From: an uncultured Ruminococcus sp.
GTDB taxonomy: Bacteria; Bacillota; Clostridia; Oscillospirales; Ruminococcaceae
Assembly (NCBI GenBank): GCA_947173865.1
Contig: CAMWGS010000056.1
Coordinates: 1 to 9,778, forward strand
Length of the DNA: 9,778 nucleotides
Reading direction: 5' to 3'
Position 1 is the stretch's first letter, and every line of letters begins with the position of its first letter. Both the position numbers and the translations under genes were made by a program. Shown one piece after another: positions 1 to 7,771 of this stretch. The notes under the pieces are model-generated. The model was not told where the DNA came from. It searched no databases and was given only the letters and a program-made list of their open reading frames with translations.

Positions 1-31
1 ATACCAGAGATGATACTTATAATTTTCTTGT

Positions 32-508
32 TCATAAAATAATATCCTCAAATTTTGCATTTATGGATTTTGCGAGTTCGGCAGGGGAAAGATGTATCTG
101 TGTGCCGATTCGTCCTCCGCTTATGTAGAAGAAGGGCAGATTTTCCGCACTTTCGTGAATTACTGTAACAAACTGTTTTTTCATGCCTATCGGAGTACAG
201 CCACCACGTACATATCCCGTTATTTTTGTTATGTCTTTCACATGAATAAGTGTAACGGATTTTTCACCGACACTTTTCGCAGCCTTTTTCAAATCCAGTT
301 CCAGTGCGACAGGAATCAGGAAACAATAGTAGTTTCCTGTTTTTCCCTGTGATACGAGTGTTTTGAAAGTTTCGTCAAGAGGTTGACCGAGTGCATTTGC
401 ACAGTGAACGCCGTCAATAAATTCGTCACACTGATATGTCTGAAAAGTATAATTTATTTTATTTTTTTCAAGAAAACGCATTGCGTTTGTTTTTACTTCC
501 TTTGCCAT
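32..508 (-). CDS. ybaK: YbaK/EbsC family aminoacyl-tRNA deacylase (Cys-tRNA(Pro) deacylase type)
   Basis: Cytoplasmic single-domain editing enzyme. The family hydrolyses mischarged tRNA in trans, classically Cys-tRNA(Pro), which prolyl-tRNA synthetase makes by mistake. The 158-residue protein has the full length of the family. Visible family features are the FKTLV stretch at residues 48-52, whose Lys49 corresponds to the conserved catalytic lysine, the VALELDLKKAAK segment, and the GGCTPIGMKK stretch near residue 103, matching the GGxSPxG signature. The ATG at 508 is supported by an AAGGTGA ribosome binding site that overlaps the stop codon of the upstream queH, leaving a 9-base gap; the gene is probably last or near last in the minus-strand run. 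Assignment to the family is secure; the exact tRNA substrate is inferred from the YbaK subgroup and could differ. Confidence 0.9.
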   Translation of the reverse strand: MAKEVKTNAMRFLEKNKINYTFQTYQCDEFIDGVHCANALGQPLDETFKTLVSQGKTGNYYCFLIPVALELDLKKAAKSVGEKSVTLIHVKDITKITGYVRGGCTPIGMKKQFVTVIHESAENLPFFYISGGRIGTQIHLSPAELAKSINAKFEDIIL

Positions 509-517
509 GTAATCACC

Positions 518-1132
518 TTATTTCTGTGAATTTATTTTGCTGTATATACAGCCACAATAATTCTGTCTGTAAAGATTATATTGTTTTGAGAGTTCTATGG
601 AATGTTTGTAGCCATCGTGTTTCTTGAAGTCCGAAAAAAGATATTTCACACCAAATTCCTCTGAAATTTCCGCACCGCATTCATTTATAAAAGTACAGTC
701 CTTATGCGGACTTATTGTCAGCGTTGTTGTAAAGTAATCTGCACCGAGCTGTTTCGCTTTTTCTCCCGCCATTCGCAGACGGTAAGCTATACACTTCCGA
801 CATCTTTCACTGCGTTCGGGCAGTGTTTCAAGACCTTTAGCCAGTTCGTAGAAAGACAACGGGTCATAAGGTTCTTCAATTACATTCGTATCAAGATTCA
901 TTTCACGAACAAGTCTTTTCAGTTCTTCAAAACGGTATAAAAACTCATTTTCAGGAGAAATGTTAGGATTGCAGAAATAAATTGTTATATCAAAATATCT
1001 TTCGAGGTAAGTAAGCGTATGACTGCTGCACGGAGCACAGCAGGCGTGTAGTAAAAGTGACGGTTGTTCACCGTTTTTTTCAAGTTCCGAAAGCTTTTCA
1101 TCAAGTATTTTTCCGTAGTTTACTTTTTCCAT
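518..1132 (-). CDS. queH: Epoxyqueuosine reductase QueH (DUF208 family)
   Basis: Last step of queuosine biosynthesis: reduces epoxyqueuosine to queuosine at the wobble position of GUN-anticodon tRNAs. QueH is the non-orthologous replacement for the cobalamin-dependent QueG. The 204-residue protein shows the family's cysteine pattern: HACCAPC (Cys31, 32, 35), ERCRKC (Cys111, Cys114) and YCGC near the C-terminus (Cys193, Cys195). These fit the iron-sulfur and metal ligands described for the family. The SPHKD stretch at residues 141-145 is also typical. The start ATG shares its A with the TAA stop of ricT (TAATG), and a GAGGG ribosome binding site lies inside the ricT end, so the two genes are probably translationally coupled. 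No other queuosine gene lies in the window. Confidence 0.92.
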   Translation of the reverse strand: MEKVNYGKILDEKLSELEKNGEQPSLLLHACCAPCSSHTLTYLERYFDITIYFCNPNISPENEFLYRFEELKRLVREMNLDTNVIEEPYDPLSFYELAKGLETLPERSERCRKCIAYRLRMAGEKAKQLGADYFTTTLTISPHKDCTFINECGAEISEEFGVKYLFSDFKKHDGYKHSIELSKQYNLYRQNYCGCIYSKINSQK

Positions 1133-1998
1133 TATTTTCCCTCAAGATTTTTCAGAGCTTTAAGTTCGTCACGGTTTACTTTTATTTCTGCGTCTTTAAG
1201 GAGTTTTACTTCACTTCTGTCGAGAATTACCGGGACTTCCGACTTGTCAGTTTTTATACGGAGTTTTCCCGTAATTATATTGGCATCCTCCACACGTCCC
1301 TTGTCGCCGTCGGGAGGAACGACAACCGCTCCTACGTTGGGATTTATTTTCAGATGTTCTTCATAGTCGTTCTGGTCGTTTTTAAGACAGCACATAAGTC
1401 GTCCGCACGTTCCTGAAATTTTTGTGGGATTGAGTGACAGCCCCTGTTCCTTTGCCATTTTTATTGATACGGGCTGAAAATCTCCCATATAGCTTTTGCA
1501 GCAGAACTCACGTCCGCATATACCAAGACCGCCGAGTATCTTCGCTTCGTCACGGACACCTATCTGTCTCAGTTCTATACGTGTTCTGAAAACAGCTGCA
1601 AGGTCTTTTACAAGTTCACGGAAGTCAACACGGTTTTCAGCGGTAAAGTAGAATAAAAGCTTATTGTTGTCAAATGTACATTCAACATCGACAAGGTTCA
1701 TTTTAAGTTTTCTCGCCTTTATTTTTTCCTCACATATTCTGAAAGCGTCTTTTTCTTTTAGTTTGTTTTTCGCAACAATTCTCATATCGTTTTCGTCGGC
1801 TATTCTGATAACGGGTCTGAGAGGTGAAGCAAGTTCGTAATCCTCGATTTTTCTGTTTGCAATTGCAACTTCTCCGCACTCCATTCCGTTCACTGTTTCC
1901 ACAATAGCCCTGTCACCGACTTTTGCATTTATGCCTTCGGGTGAGAAGTAATATATTTTCCCGACTTTTTTAAAGCGTATTCCTATTATTTCTTTCAT
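1132..1998 (-). CDS. ricT: PSP1-domain protein RicT (YaaT)
   Basis: RicT/YaaT of Firmicutes forms a complex with RicA (YmcA) and RicF (YlbF). In Bacillus the complex carries [4Fe-4S] clusters and acts on RNase Y-dependent mRNA processing, and thereby on sporulation, competence and biofilm formation. The 288-residue length is close to the Bacillus protein. The PSP1 domain covers roughly residues 50-150 and is followed by the diagnostic cysteine motifs: CGREFCC (Cys161, 166, 167) and GTCGRLMCC (Cys198, 203, 204), which fit cluster ligands. The start ATG at 1998 has a TGGAG ribosome binding site 7 bases upstream, inside the 16-base gap to holB. Adjacency to holB is conserved in Bacillus (holB-yaaT), which supports the call. 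Whether this organism sporulates cannot be judged here. Confidence 0.93.
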   Translation of the reverse strand: MKEIIGIRFKKVGKIYYFSPEGINAKVGDRAIVETVNGMECGEVAIANRKIEDYELASPLRPVIRIADENDMRIVAKNKLKEKDAFRICEEKIKARKLKMNLVDVECTFDNNKLLFYFTAENRVDFRELVKDLAAVFRTRIELRQIGVRDEAKILGGLGICGREFCCKSYMGDFQPVSIKMAKEQGLSLNPTKISGTCGRLMCCLKNDQNDYEEHLKINPNVGAVVVPPDGDKGRVEDANIITGKLRIKTDKSEVPVILDRSEVKLLKDAEIKVNRDELKALKNLEGK

Positions 1999-2014
1999 AC
2001 TTATTCTCCAGTCT

Positions 2015-2998
2015 TTATATTATTATTTCGGTTATTTCCGCACACAAAGCAGAAAGTGCAAGCGGTATGCTTACATTACATTCCACCGTATTCCATGCCC
2101 TTTCGATACTTCTGTGAATTTTTTCCGCCATACGTGACGTAAGCATATAGGAAAGTTTAACCGCTCCCTCACGGAAACAGCCTATATTTTCCGCATCGGT
2201 ATTCTGAATAAGCACCGCCGAATCCCTTATAAGCTTGTCGAGCATGGAAAGAACGGTTTTAACGTCATTTCTTTCCCTGCCAAGAGAGAAAAGAGCGGTG
2301 CTGAGTGAATATTCGTCTTTTTTAATTATACTATCAGCGAGCAGTTTTGTCAAATCCACCTGTTTACGCAGATTTTCATTATTTATATACTCCATACACA
2401 TTCCGATATTACCGTGAAAACAACTTACAGCGTTTTTTATGTCCGACTCTCTGAAACCGCTGTCTGCAAGTGAAAGCTCCGTTTCTTTCTCTGTACACGG
2501 AGATACACCGAAACATACACATCTTGAAATTATAGTAGGAAGAAAATCATTCTTTGATTCTGAGGTGAATATGAAATAGGCGTAGTCGGGTGGTTCTTCA
2601 ATGATTTTGAGGAGAGTGTTCTGTGTACGGACATCCATATTGTGACAGTCACGGAAAATATATATTTTACGTCCGCTGTCGTTATTTGGTTTTATAAAAG
2701 CATCACTGCATATTTTTCTTGCCGTATCTACCGAGTAACCGCCGAGTTTTCCCGAAGAAGTTACATAGTTGACATCGGGGTGGAAGTCCTTTTCAATGTT
2801 CCTGCATGAACTGCACACACCGCAAGGCATATTATTTATTGTATTTTTACAAAGTAAAAGGCTTGTATAGAATTTAGCCATAAGTTTTTTGCCTGTACCT
2901 TTTTCGCCGTAAAAAAGAACAGTATGGGCGGTACGTCCGCTTTTTACCATATTGCAGAGAGTTGAAATAAGAAGATTATTTCCGTAGATTTTTTTCAT
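2015..2998 (-). CDS. holB: DNA polymerase III subunit delta' (HolB)
   Basis: Clamp-loader subunit of the replicative polymerase, an AAA+ protein that helps load the beta clamp. The proposed product is 327 residues. The N-terminal AAA+ core has a Walker A-like GEKGTGKK at residues 31-38, zinc-binding cysteines at 50, 59, 62 and 65 (CxxCxxC, with the first further upstream), NTLLKIIEEPP at about 127-137, and the SRC motif at 158-160 typical of delta and delta'/gamma subunits. The C-terminal part is helical and poorly conserved, as is normal. I chose ATG 2998 (MKKIYG) because it has a GCAGG Shine-Dalgarno 7 bases upstream. A longer reading from GTG 3040 would add 14 unconserved residues and has its AGGG only 1-2 bases before the codon. 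Position directly before ricT matches the Bacillus order. Confidence 0.9.
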   Translation of the reverse strand: MKKIYGNNLLISTLCNMVKSGRTAHTVLFYGEKGTGKKLMAKFYTSLLLCKNTINNMPCGVCSSCRNIEKDFHPDVNYVTSSGKLGGYSVDTARKICSDAFIKPNNDSGRKIYIFRDCHNMDVRTQNTLLKIIEEPPDYAYFIFTSESKNDFLPTIISRCVCFGVSPCTEKETELSLADSGFRESDIKNAVSCFHGNIGMCMEYINNENLRKQVDLTKLLADSIIKKDEYSLSTALFSLGRERNDVKTVLSMLDKLIRDSAVLIQNTDAENIGCFREGAVKLSYMLTSRMAEKIHRSIERAWNTVECNVSIPLALSALCAEITEIII

Positions 2999-3023
2999 AG
3001 CATTACCTGCCGTCAAATAAATT

Positions 3024-3047
3024 TCAGGGAATGATAACACGCCCTGA
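3024..3047. repeat. Short inverted repeat in the decarboxylase-holB gap
   Basis: TCAGGG at 3024-3029 is matched by CCCTGA at 3042-3047, with a 12-base loop, in the 63-base gap before holB. On the minus-strand transcript it would be a weak six-pair stem ahead of the holB ribosome binding site. No U-tract follows, so it does not look like an intrinsic terminator. A role in holB translation is only a possibility. Confidence 0.3.
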
Positions 3048-3061
3048 GTTGTACCATAATT

Positions 3062-4390
3062 CTATTTTACCACAATTATGTCTGAAATGCCATACTTTCT
3101 GAAAATATTTATTGACTTTTTGTCAATGCGTTCACCGCTTGCAACAATCGGCACGGCAGGCGGACACGGTACTTTTACAGACGCACATATTCTGTTCTCG
3201 GCTTTTTCAACGGGTATTACCTCACATTCCGAAAAAACTGCCTCACGTATACTCATGACACGTTCAGGAATCTCCATAGAAAAGCCGTCAGAACAAACAG
3301 GATATTTTTTTGCCTGAACAAGAGATTTTGAAAGAGATACCGAAAGTCTTTCATAATCGTCTTTGGTACATACGGGCGACATCAGCAGTATTAAAAGCGA
3401 ACTGTCAGAATATTCACATTCTACACCGTTTTTTCTGAGAAGTTCCGCCAGTTCGTTTCCGTCAAAACCGCTTTCACCTGCCTTTACAGTAATGTGAAAA
3501 GGTTCGGTTTTTGCAAATACCAGCCTGTCCGAGAATTTACGGCGGAAATTTTCAAGCCATACAATATTTTTTTGAATATCGTCATATATTTTTTCTGATA
3601 TATATCTGTTGCAGAGGTCAAGCGACATCATGATTAAATATGATGGGCTTGTTGATGCAAACATACTCATATTCTGCTTGAGCAGGGGAACGTATTCCAT
3701 TACTGATGTATGGAGCATTGCCGAACCCGTAAGGGCAGGAAACATTTTATGTGCGGAATCACAGCAAAGGTCTGCACCGAGTGTCATAGGGTGAATGTCG
3801 GGATTCAGGAATTTAAGGTGTACACCGTGTGCATTGTCCGTTAAAAGACGTGCGTTATATTTGTGACATATATCGGCAAGTAAAGATATATCGGCAGTTT
3901 TTCCCGTATAGTCGGGGGAAGTTACATACACTGCTGACGGTACGTGACAGTTTTTCAGTGTGTTTTCAATATCTTCGGGGTTTATGTTTCCCGAAAGTAT
4001 ACCGTCTGAGTATTTCGGAAGAATCCACTCAACATCAAGGTCAAGCAACGCCACAGCGTTCAGAAAGGCACGGTGAACGTTCCGAACGGCAAAAATCTTT
4101 CTTTTTTCGGCTTTCATGATTGAAAGCATTGTCTGTATGCATAGAGTTGAACCGCCTGCGGAAAAGACAGTGCCTGCCGTTCCGTACAGTTCCGACATAT
4201 TTTTTTCACTCTGTGCAATTATTCCGTCCGCTTCAAAAAGACTGTCCGCACCTGCAATTTCAGTTATGTCCATTGAATAAAGTTCTGATAATTCGGGAGA
4301 AAGCGTATAACCCTTATGTCCGGGCATATGACAGCGGAGAGTGCCTGACGACGAATATTTTTTAAGAAAATCATAAACAGGTGTATTCAT
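3062..4390 (-). CDS. Orn/Lys/Arg decarboxylase-family PLP enzyme (YaaO/SpeA-like)
   Basis: Fold-type I PLP enzyme of the family that decarboxylates arginine, lysine or ornithine to agmatine, cadaverine or putrescine. The N-terminal RCHMPGHKG (19-27) is the family's opening signature. DITEIAGADSLFEADGII follows at 41-58, and AGGSTLCIQ (78-86) should bind the PLP phosphate. VHRAFLNA (105-112) contributes the ring-stacking histidine (His106), TDNAHGVH (184-191) carries Asp185 and His188, and SAHK (212-215) places the Schiff-base Lys215. The usual DEAHG is DNAHG here, a Glu-to-Asn change. At 442 residues it is slightly shorter than Bacillus SpeA/YaaO; the C-terminal small domain ends with a VPIVASGERID stretch. 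The substrate cannot be read from the sequence. In Bacillus, yaaO lies near holB and yaaT, so the location is conserved. The start codon is an unusual 13 bases from its AAAGGAG site. Confidence 0.88.
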   Translation of the reverse strand: MNTPVYDFLKKYSSSGTLRCHMPGHKGYTLSPELSELYSMDITEIAGADSLFEADGIIAQSEKNMSELYGTAGTVFSAGGSTLCIQTMLSIMKAEKRKIFAVRNVHRAFLNAVALLDLDVEWILPKYSDGILSGNINPEDIENTLKNCHVPSAVYVTSPDYTGKTADISLLADICHKYNARLLTDNAHGVHLKFLNPDIHPMTLGADLCCDSAHKMFPALTGSAMLHTSVMEYVPLLKQNMSMFASTSPSYLIMMSLDLCNRYISEKIYDDIQKNIVWLENFRRKFSDRLVFAKTEPFHITVKAGESGFDGNELAELLRKNGVECEYSDSSLLILLMSPVCTKDDYERLSVSLSKSLVQAKKYPVCSDGFSMEIPERVMSIREAVFSECEVIPVEKAENRICASVKVPCPPAVPIVASGERIDKKSINIFRKYGISDIIVVK

Positions 4391-4403
4391 AATAAATATA
4401 AAT

Positions 4404-4410
4404 CTCCTTT
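4404..4410 (-). promoter_or_regulatory. Ribosome binding site with long spacing for the decarboxylase
   Basis: AAAGGAG on the minus strand overlaps the uvrC stop codon (4409-4411). It is 13 bases from the ATG at 4390, longer than the usual 5-9. No better in-frame ATG, GTG or TTG lies nearer, and the conserved protein start supports ATG 4390. Translation may therefore be modest or rely on coupling with uvrC. Confidence 0.55.
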
Positions 4411-6229
4411 ACATATTCTGAATTACTTCCCACAGTTCACGGGAAGTGTCAATATTTATTCCTGCTGTTTCCGCCAGTTCTTCGGGAGAAGCTTTTTTCA
4501 GATTGTCCTTTGTCTTGTATTTCAGCAAAATCTTTTCTGACTTTTTTTCACCTATTCCGTGAACGGACATAAGTTCAGAAAGATATGTTTTCTTTTTGTG
4601 CTTTGAGTGCATATAATTAACCGAAAATCTGTGTACTTCGTCCTGTATACTTGTTATCAGCATAAAAGCAGGGTGTAAATGGTTTATCTGGATTTCATTG
4701 CCTCCCGACGCAATGGCACGTGTGCGGTGTTTGTCGTTCTTGACCATGCCGAAAACTTTTATGTTAAGTCCGAGTTCACGGACAAGGGAAGTGATTGTAT
4801 TTACATGACCTTTTCCGCCGTCCAGCAGAATCAGGTCGGGCGTTCTGTTAAAATATTCGTCACCGTCCTGATTTATGATATATTTCAGACGACGTGTCAG
4901 TACTTCATACATACTTTCGTAGTCGTTCTGATACTGTATCTCTTTTACTGTAAAACGTTTGTAAGCCTTTTTAAGCGGTCTGCCGTTTTCAAAGACGACC
5001 ATTCCCGCTACTATTGATTCAGACGAAAGATTTGAGATGTCATATGCTTCAATATACTGCGGAGGCTTGTCGAGTCCGAGAACCTGTCCGAGCTGTTCGA
5101 CGGCGATTATTTCCTTGCCTGTACGGTTGTTCTTTATAGCCGCATATTCTGCACTGTTACTCTTTGCAAGACGCAGAAGTTCCGATTGTCTGCCTTTCGG
5201 TGTAGTAATTTTAACTTTTCCGTCGGACTGAGCGTTGAGCATTTCTTCAATAAGAGAATAATCCGACGGAATGTGGTCGGCAATTATTATTTTGGGAATA
5301 TCAGTTTTATTGTAGTAGTACTGCATCATGAACTGACTGAGAATATCTTCGTCACTGTCTGTTGCCTCAAATTCAAAAACTGCCTTGTCATAAAGCCTGT
5401 TATGCCTGTATATGAGTACAGAAATACATACACCTTTGTGAAATTCCGCCGTACCTATAATGTCAGCATTATTGATACTGCTGTTTATTACTTTCTGCTT
5501 TTCCGACGCTTTCCGTATAGCGTTTATACGGTCACGCAGTACGGCAGCTTTCTCAAATTCAAGATTCTCGGAAGCCTTGTTCATTTCCTTTTCCATTTGT
5601 TTCAATGATTCGGAATTGCCGTTTTTCATGAAACTTTCAGCCTGTTTTATTATGTCCGCATATTCCTTACGGCTGACTTTTCCGCTACATACTCCCATAC
5701 AGATTTTTATGTGATAGTTCAGACAGGGACGGCTTTTTCTGAAATCCTGCGGAAAACGTCTGTTGCAGGTAGGGAGCATAAATACACGGTTTGCTTCATC
5801 GGCTGTTTCCTTTGCGACAGTTCCGCTTGTGTAAGGGCCTAAATATTGTCCCGACTGCAAAGTATTTTTTTCGGCGGTTATACGTGGATATTCACCGTCT
5901 GAAATTCTGATGTAGTGATACCCCTTGTCGTCTTTGAGCAGGATATTATATTTGGGTTTATGCTGTTTTATCAGACTACATTCAAGTAATAACGCTTCAT
6001 ATTCACTGTCTGTAACAATAAAGTCATAGTCATATACATTTGATACCATAGCGGAAACTTTAGGTGTATGACTGGGATTTTCCCTGAAATAACTGCTTAC
6101 TCTTTTGTGTAGATTTTTGGCTTTTCCGATATATATTATATTTCCGTCTTTTTCTTTCATTATATAAACTCCTGACGAAGCAGTAAGTTTTGAAGTTTTT
6201 TCACGCAGATACGGAATTCTTTGATTCAT
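4409..6229 (-). CDS. uvrC: UvrABC excinuclease subunit C (UvrC)
   Basis: Nucleotide excision repair nuclease that makes both the 3' and 5' incisions around a lesion after UvrA/UvrB recognition. The 606-residue product is full length. Domains in order: GIY-YIG nuclease (Gly20-Tyr22, Tyr33-Gly35, Arg43); a cysteine cluster at 155, 169, 177 and 181, matching the [4Fe-4S] ligands known in UvrC; a UVR motif for UvrB contact at about 207-241; an RNase H-like C-terminal nuclease with Asp397 (YDISN), Asp470 (LLDGGKGH) and His533 (DEVHRFS); and helix-hairpin-helix DNA-binding repeats at about 550-606. All key residues are present, so it should be active. ATG 6229 lies one base after the hsdS stop codon and has an ideal AAGGAG inside the hsdS end, so its translation is tied to hsdS. 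SOS control is likely through the promoter at 8052-8080. Confidence 0.97.
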   Translation of the reverse strand: MNQRIPYLREKTSKLTASSGVYIMKEKDGNIIYIGKAKNLHKRVSSYFRENPSHTPKVSAMVSNVYDYDFIVTDSEYEALLLECSLIKQHKPKYNILLKDDKGYHYIRISDGEYPRITAEKNTLQSGQYLGPYTSGTVAKETADEANRVFMLPTCNRRFPQDFRKSRPCLNYHIKICMGVCSGKVSRKEYADIIKQAESFMKNGNSESLKQMEKEMNKASENLEFEKAAVLRDRINAIRKASEKQKVINSSINNADIIGTAEFHKGVCISVLIYRHNRLYDKAVFEFEATDSDEDILSQFMMQYYYNKTDIPKIIIADHIPSDYSLIEEMLNAQSDGKVKITTPKGRQSELLRLAKSNSAEYAAIKNNRTGKEIIAVEQLGQVLGLDKPPQYIEAYDISNLSSESIVAGMVVFENGRPLKKAYKRFTVKEIQYQNDYESMYEVLTRRLKYIINQDGDEYFNRTPDLILLDGGKGHVNTITSLVRELGLNIKVFGMVKNDKHRTRAIASGGNEIQINHLHPAFMLITSIQDEVHRFSVNYMHSKHKKKTYLSELMSVHGIGEKKSEKILLKYKTKDNLKKASPEELAETAGINIDTSRELWEVIQNM

Positions 6230-6230
6230 A

Positions 6231-7460
6231 TTAATGCTCCTTAATTAAAATTTCGCCATTTATTAGTTTGGGTAGTAAACGATTACGGGCTTCTGTAGCA
6301 CTTTTAACAACGCTTACCAATGCCGTAATTTTTTCATATATTGGTTGTGCTATAAATTCAAAAGCCTGTATAATTTTATCTGTCGGATAAATAATATCAT
6401 AATTTTCAATAGTACGTTTTGAAAGTTCAAGCTGATTTGTTGAACCTTTTCCCAAAGTCATAAATAACGGCTGTTGATATTTCAACGATTGGAATAAAAA
6501 TTGTTTGCCAACTTCTTCTTTTGCCCTTACTAAAGTAACATGAGAATCAAAAGTTGTATCTGGATATTCACCAAACACTTGTCCCACCCTGCCAAGAGTT
6601 CCGGCACCTGTTGAACAAATTACAATATCACTATCTTGTAAATTCATTTCATCAAGGTATGATTTTTCTTGTTTGCGTGATTCCCTGATATTCATTACAG
6701 TTTGACGAATACACTTTTTATTTATGACATTATATTCAGCCATATCATTGTATTTAGGTGAAATTCCACGACGAAGTAATGCCGATAAATCTTTAATGGG
6801 TATTCTTTTCCATTCCTTCGGCACACCGTCAATAACAGGCGTATTCTCATAATTCGGAAAACGTAAATCCACAAACCACTCTTTATAGAGTCTCTGTGAT
6901 GCTTCTTCAAGAAGCTTTATTTGTTTCTGGTTGTTTTCTATGATGTTATCATATGCGTAGAGTATATATACTATTTCTTTCTGAACCGAAATATCATCGG
7001 GATATGTTATAAAAATTTCATCAGACAGTCTTTTTTTATTGATTTCTGTCTGTCCCGTTGAACCCTCGGCTAATGATTCAATTGCAGACTGGTGTGCTTT
7101 TAAAGCATAACCGTAGTATAGAGAATCTATTTCTGCTGTGGGACGCATTAAAATCATATGTCCGTCAATTGTCGTCGGCTTTATTACATTGAATATCTGG
7201 GCAATTCTTCCTGCCGTACCTGTTCCGGTGGAATTTATAAGTACATCGCCCGATTTCAGCATTTTTTCTTCCGGAACTTTCTTTATGGAAGTATTATGAA
7301 AACGTGCATATTCATAAGAAATTTTAAAATCACGGTTACATTTCTGATTCAATACAAAGATTGTATTTTCTGAAAAATTATCGGCATATTTAGGAGGAAT
7401 GCCTTTAGCCATATATGATGTTAATTCACCTAATTTTTTAGTTTTCAATATATATTTCAT
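6231..7460 (-). CDS. hsdS: Type I restriction-modification specificity subunit HsdS (no HsdM/HsdR adjacent)
   Basis: DNA-recognition subunit that directs an HsdM2S methyltransferase, and HsdR if present, to a bipartite target. The 409 residues have the full two-domain plan: target-recognition domain 1 (about 1-160), a central conserved helix (about 170-200, NNQKQIKLLEEASQRLYKEW), target-recognition domain 2 (about 215-360), and a C-terminal helix ending in NRLLPKLINGEI (393-404). The two recognition domains are related to each other: KGIPPKY/RGISPKY, NSTGTGTAGRIAQ/CSTGAGTLGRVGQ, and EGSTGQTEI/KGSTNQLEL. ATG 7460 has an AGAGG site 8 bases upstream. The neighbours are a small sigma-like gene and uvrC; no methyltransferase or nuclease subunit is in the window, so any partner must be elsewhere. 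It is intact, with no frameshift. The C-terminal half is AT-richer, with glutamine codons unlike the rest, suggesting recombination. Confidence 0.93.
   Translation of the reverse strand: MKYILKTKKLGELTSYMAKGIPPKYADNFSENTIFVLNQKCNRDFKISYEYARFHNTSIKKVPEEKMLKSGDVLINSTGTGTAGRIAQIFNVIKPTTIDGHMILMRPTAEIDSLYYGYALKAHQSAIESLAEGSTGQTEINKKRLSDEIFITYPDDISVQKEIVYILYAYDNIIENNQKQIKLLEEASQRLYKEWFVDLRFPNYENTPVIDGVPKEWKRIPIKDLSALLRRGISPKYNDMAEYNVINKKCIRQTVMNIRESRKQEKSYLDEMNLQDSDIVICSTGAGTLGRVGQVFGEYPDTTFDSHVTLVRAKEEVGKQFLFQSLKYQQPLFMTLGKGSTNQLELSKRTIENYDIIYPTDKIIQAFEFIAQPIYEKITALVSVVKSATEARNRLLPKLINGEILIKEH
6237..6242 (-). promoter_or_regulatory. uvrC ribosome binding site inside the hsdS end
   Basis: Perfect AAGGAG on the minus strand, 7 bases upstream of the uvrC ATG and within the last codons of hsdS. 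Together with the one-base gap between the genes, it fixes the uvrC start and implies translational coupling. Confidence 0.8.
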
Positions 7461-7474
7461 ATTTTATACCTCTT

Positions 7475-7771
7475 TTAAAAATAGTATTGCATGATTCTGT
7501 ACATTTTTACCCTTGCACGTGACATCACGGCAGACACAGCCTGCGGAGTTATTCCGAGTTGTCGAGCGATAGTAACAGTATCAAGCTTTTTAAAATAGTA
7601 TAACACAATAATTTCCTTTTGTCTTGGTGTAAGTTCATTATTAATAACTTTTAACAGTAATTTCTTTAGTTTTCTTGACGAATCTTCTTCGCTGTCATTT
7701 TCAAGAACGTCACGTATATTTTCGTCTGCTTTGCCTGTAAATGTATCAGAATAACTTTCACGTCTCGGCAC
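7475..7771 (-). CDS. Small sigma-70 region 4-like helix-turn-helix protein
   Basis: A 98-residue protein of unassigned role. The C-terminal half resembles sigma-factor region 4: LTPRQKEIIVLYYF (47-60), then a helix-turn-helix from about 65 to 85 (TVTIARQLGITPQAVSAVMSRAR). In sigma factors this module contacts the -35 element. Region 2, needed for core binding and -10 melting, is absent, so it is not a complete sigma factor. The N-terminal 40 residues are charged and Ser/Asp/Glu-rich. I chose GTG 7771 because the AGGAGG at 7782-7787 lies 10 bases upstream; a TTG at 7780 would add three residues but sits one base from that site. It overlaps the end of the upstream coiled-coil gene by 14 bases and precedes hsdS by 14 bases, so all three should be co-translated. 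It could be a transcription regulator or a sigma-like adaptor; similar small proteins occur on mobile elements of Clostridia. Confidence 0.8.
   Translation of the reverse strand: MPRRESYSDTFTGKADENIRDVLENDSEEDSSRKLKKLLLKVINNELTPRQKEIIVLYYFKKLDTVTIARQLGITPQAVSAVMSRARVKMYRIMQYYF

Noticed and set aside
1057..1416. Plus-strand open frames over the queH/ricT junction
   Set aside because: They are antisense to two confident genes and have low-complexity Phe/Ser-rich products.
4074..4087. GAACGTTCCGAAC in the decarboxylase gene as a third SOS box
   Set aside because: The GAAC and GTTC half-sites abut without the required four-base spacer, and it lies inside a coding region.
5186..5608. 140-codon plus-strand open frame across uvrC
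   Set aside because: Shadow of the uvrC coding frame, with Phe/Val-rich translation and no family signature; uvrC is certain here.
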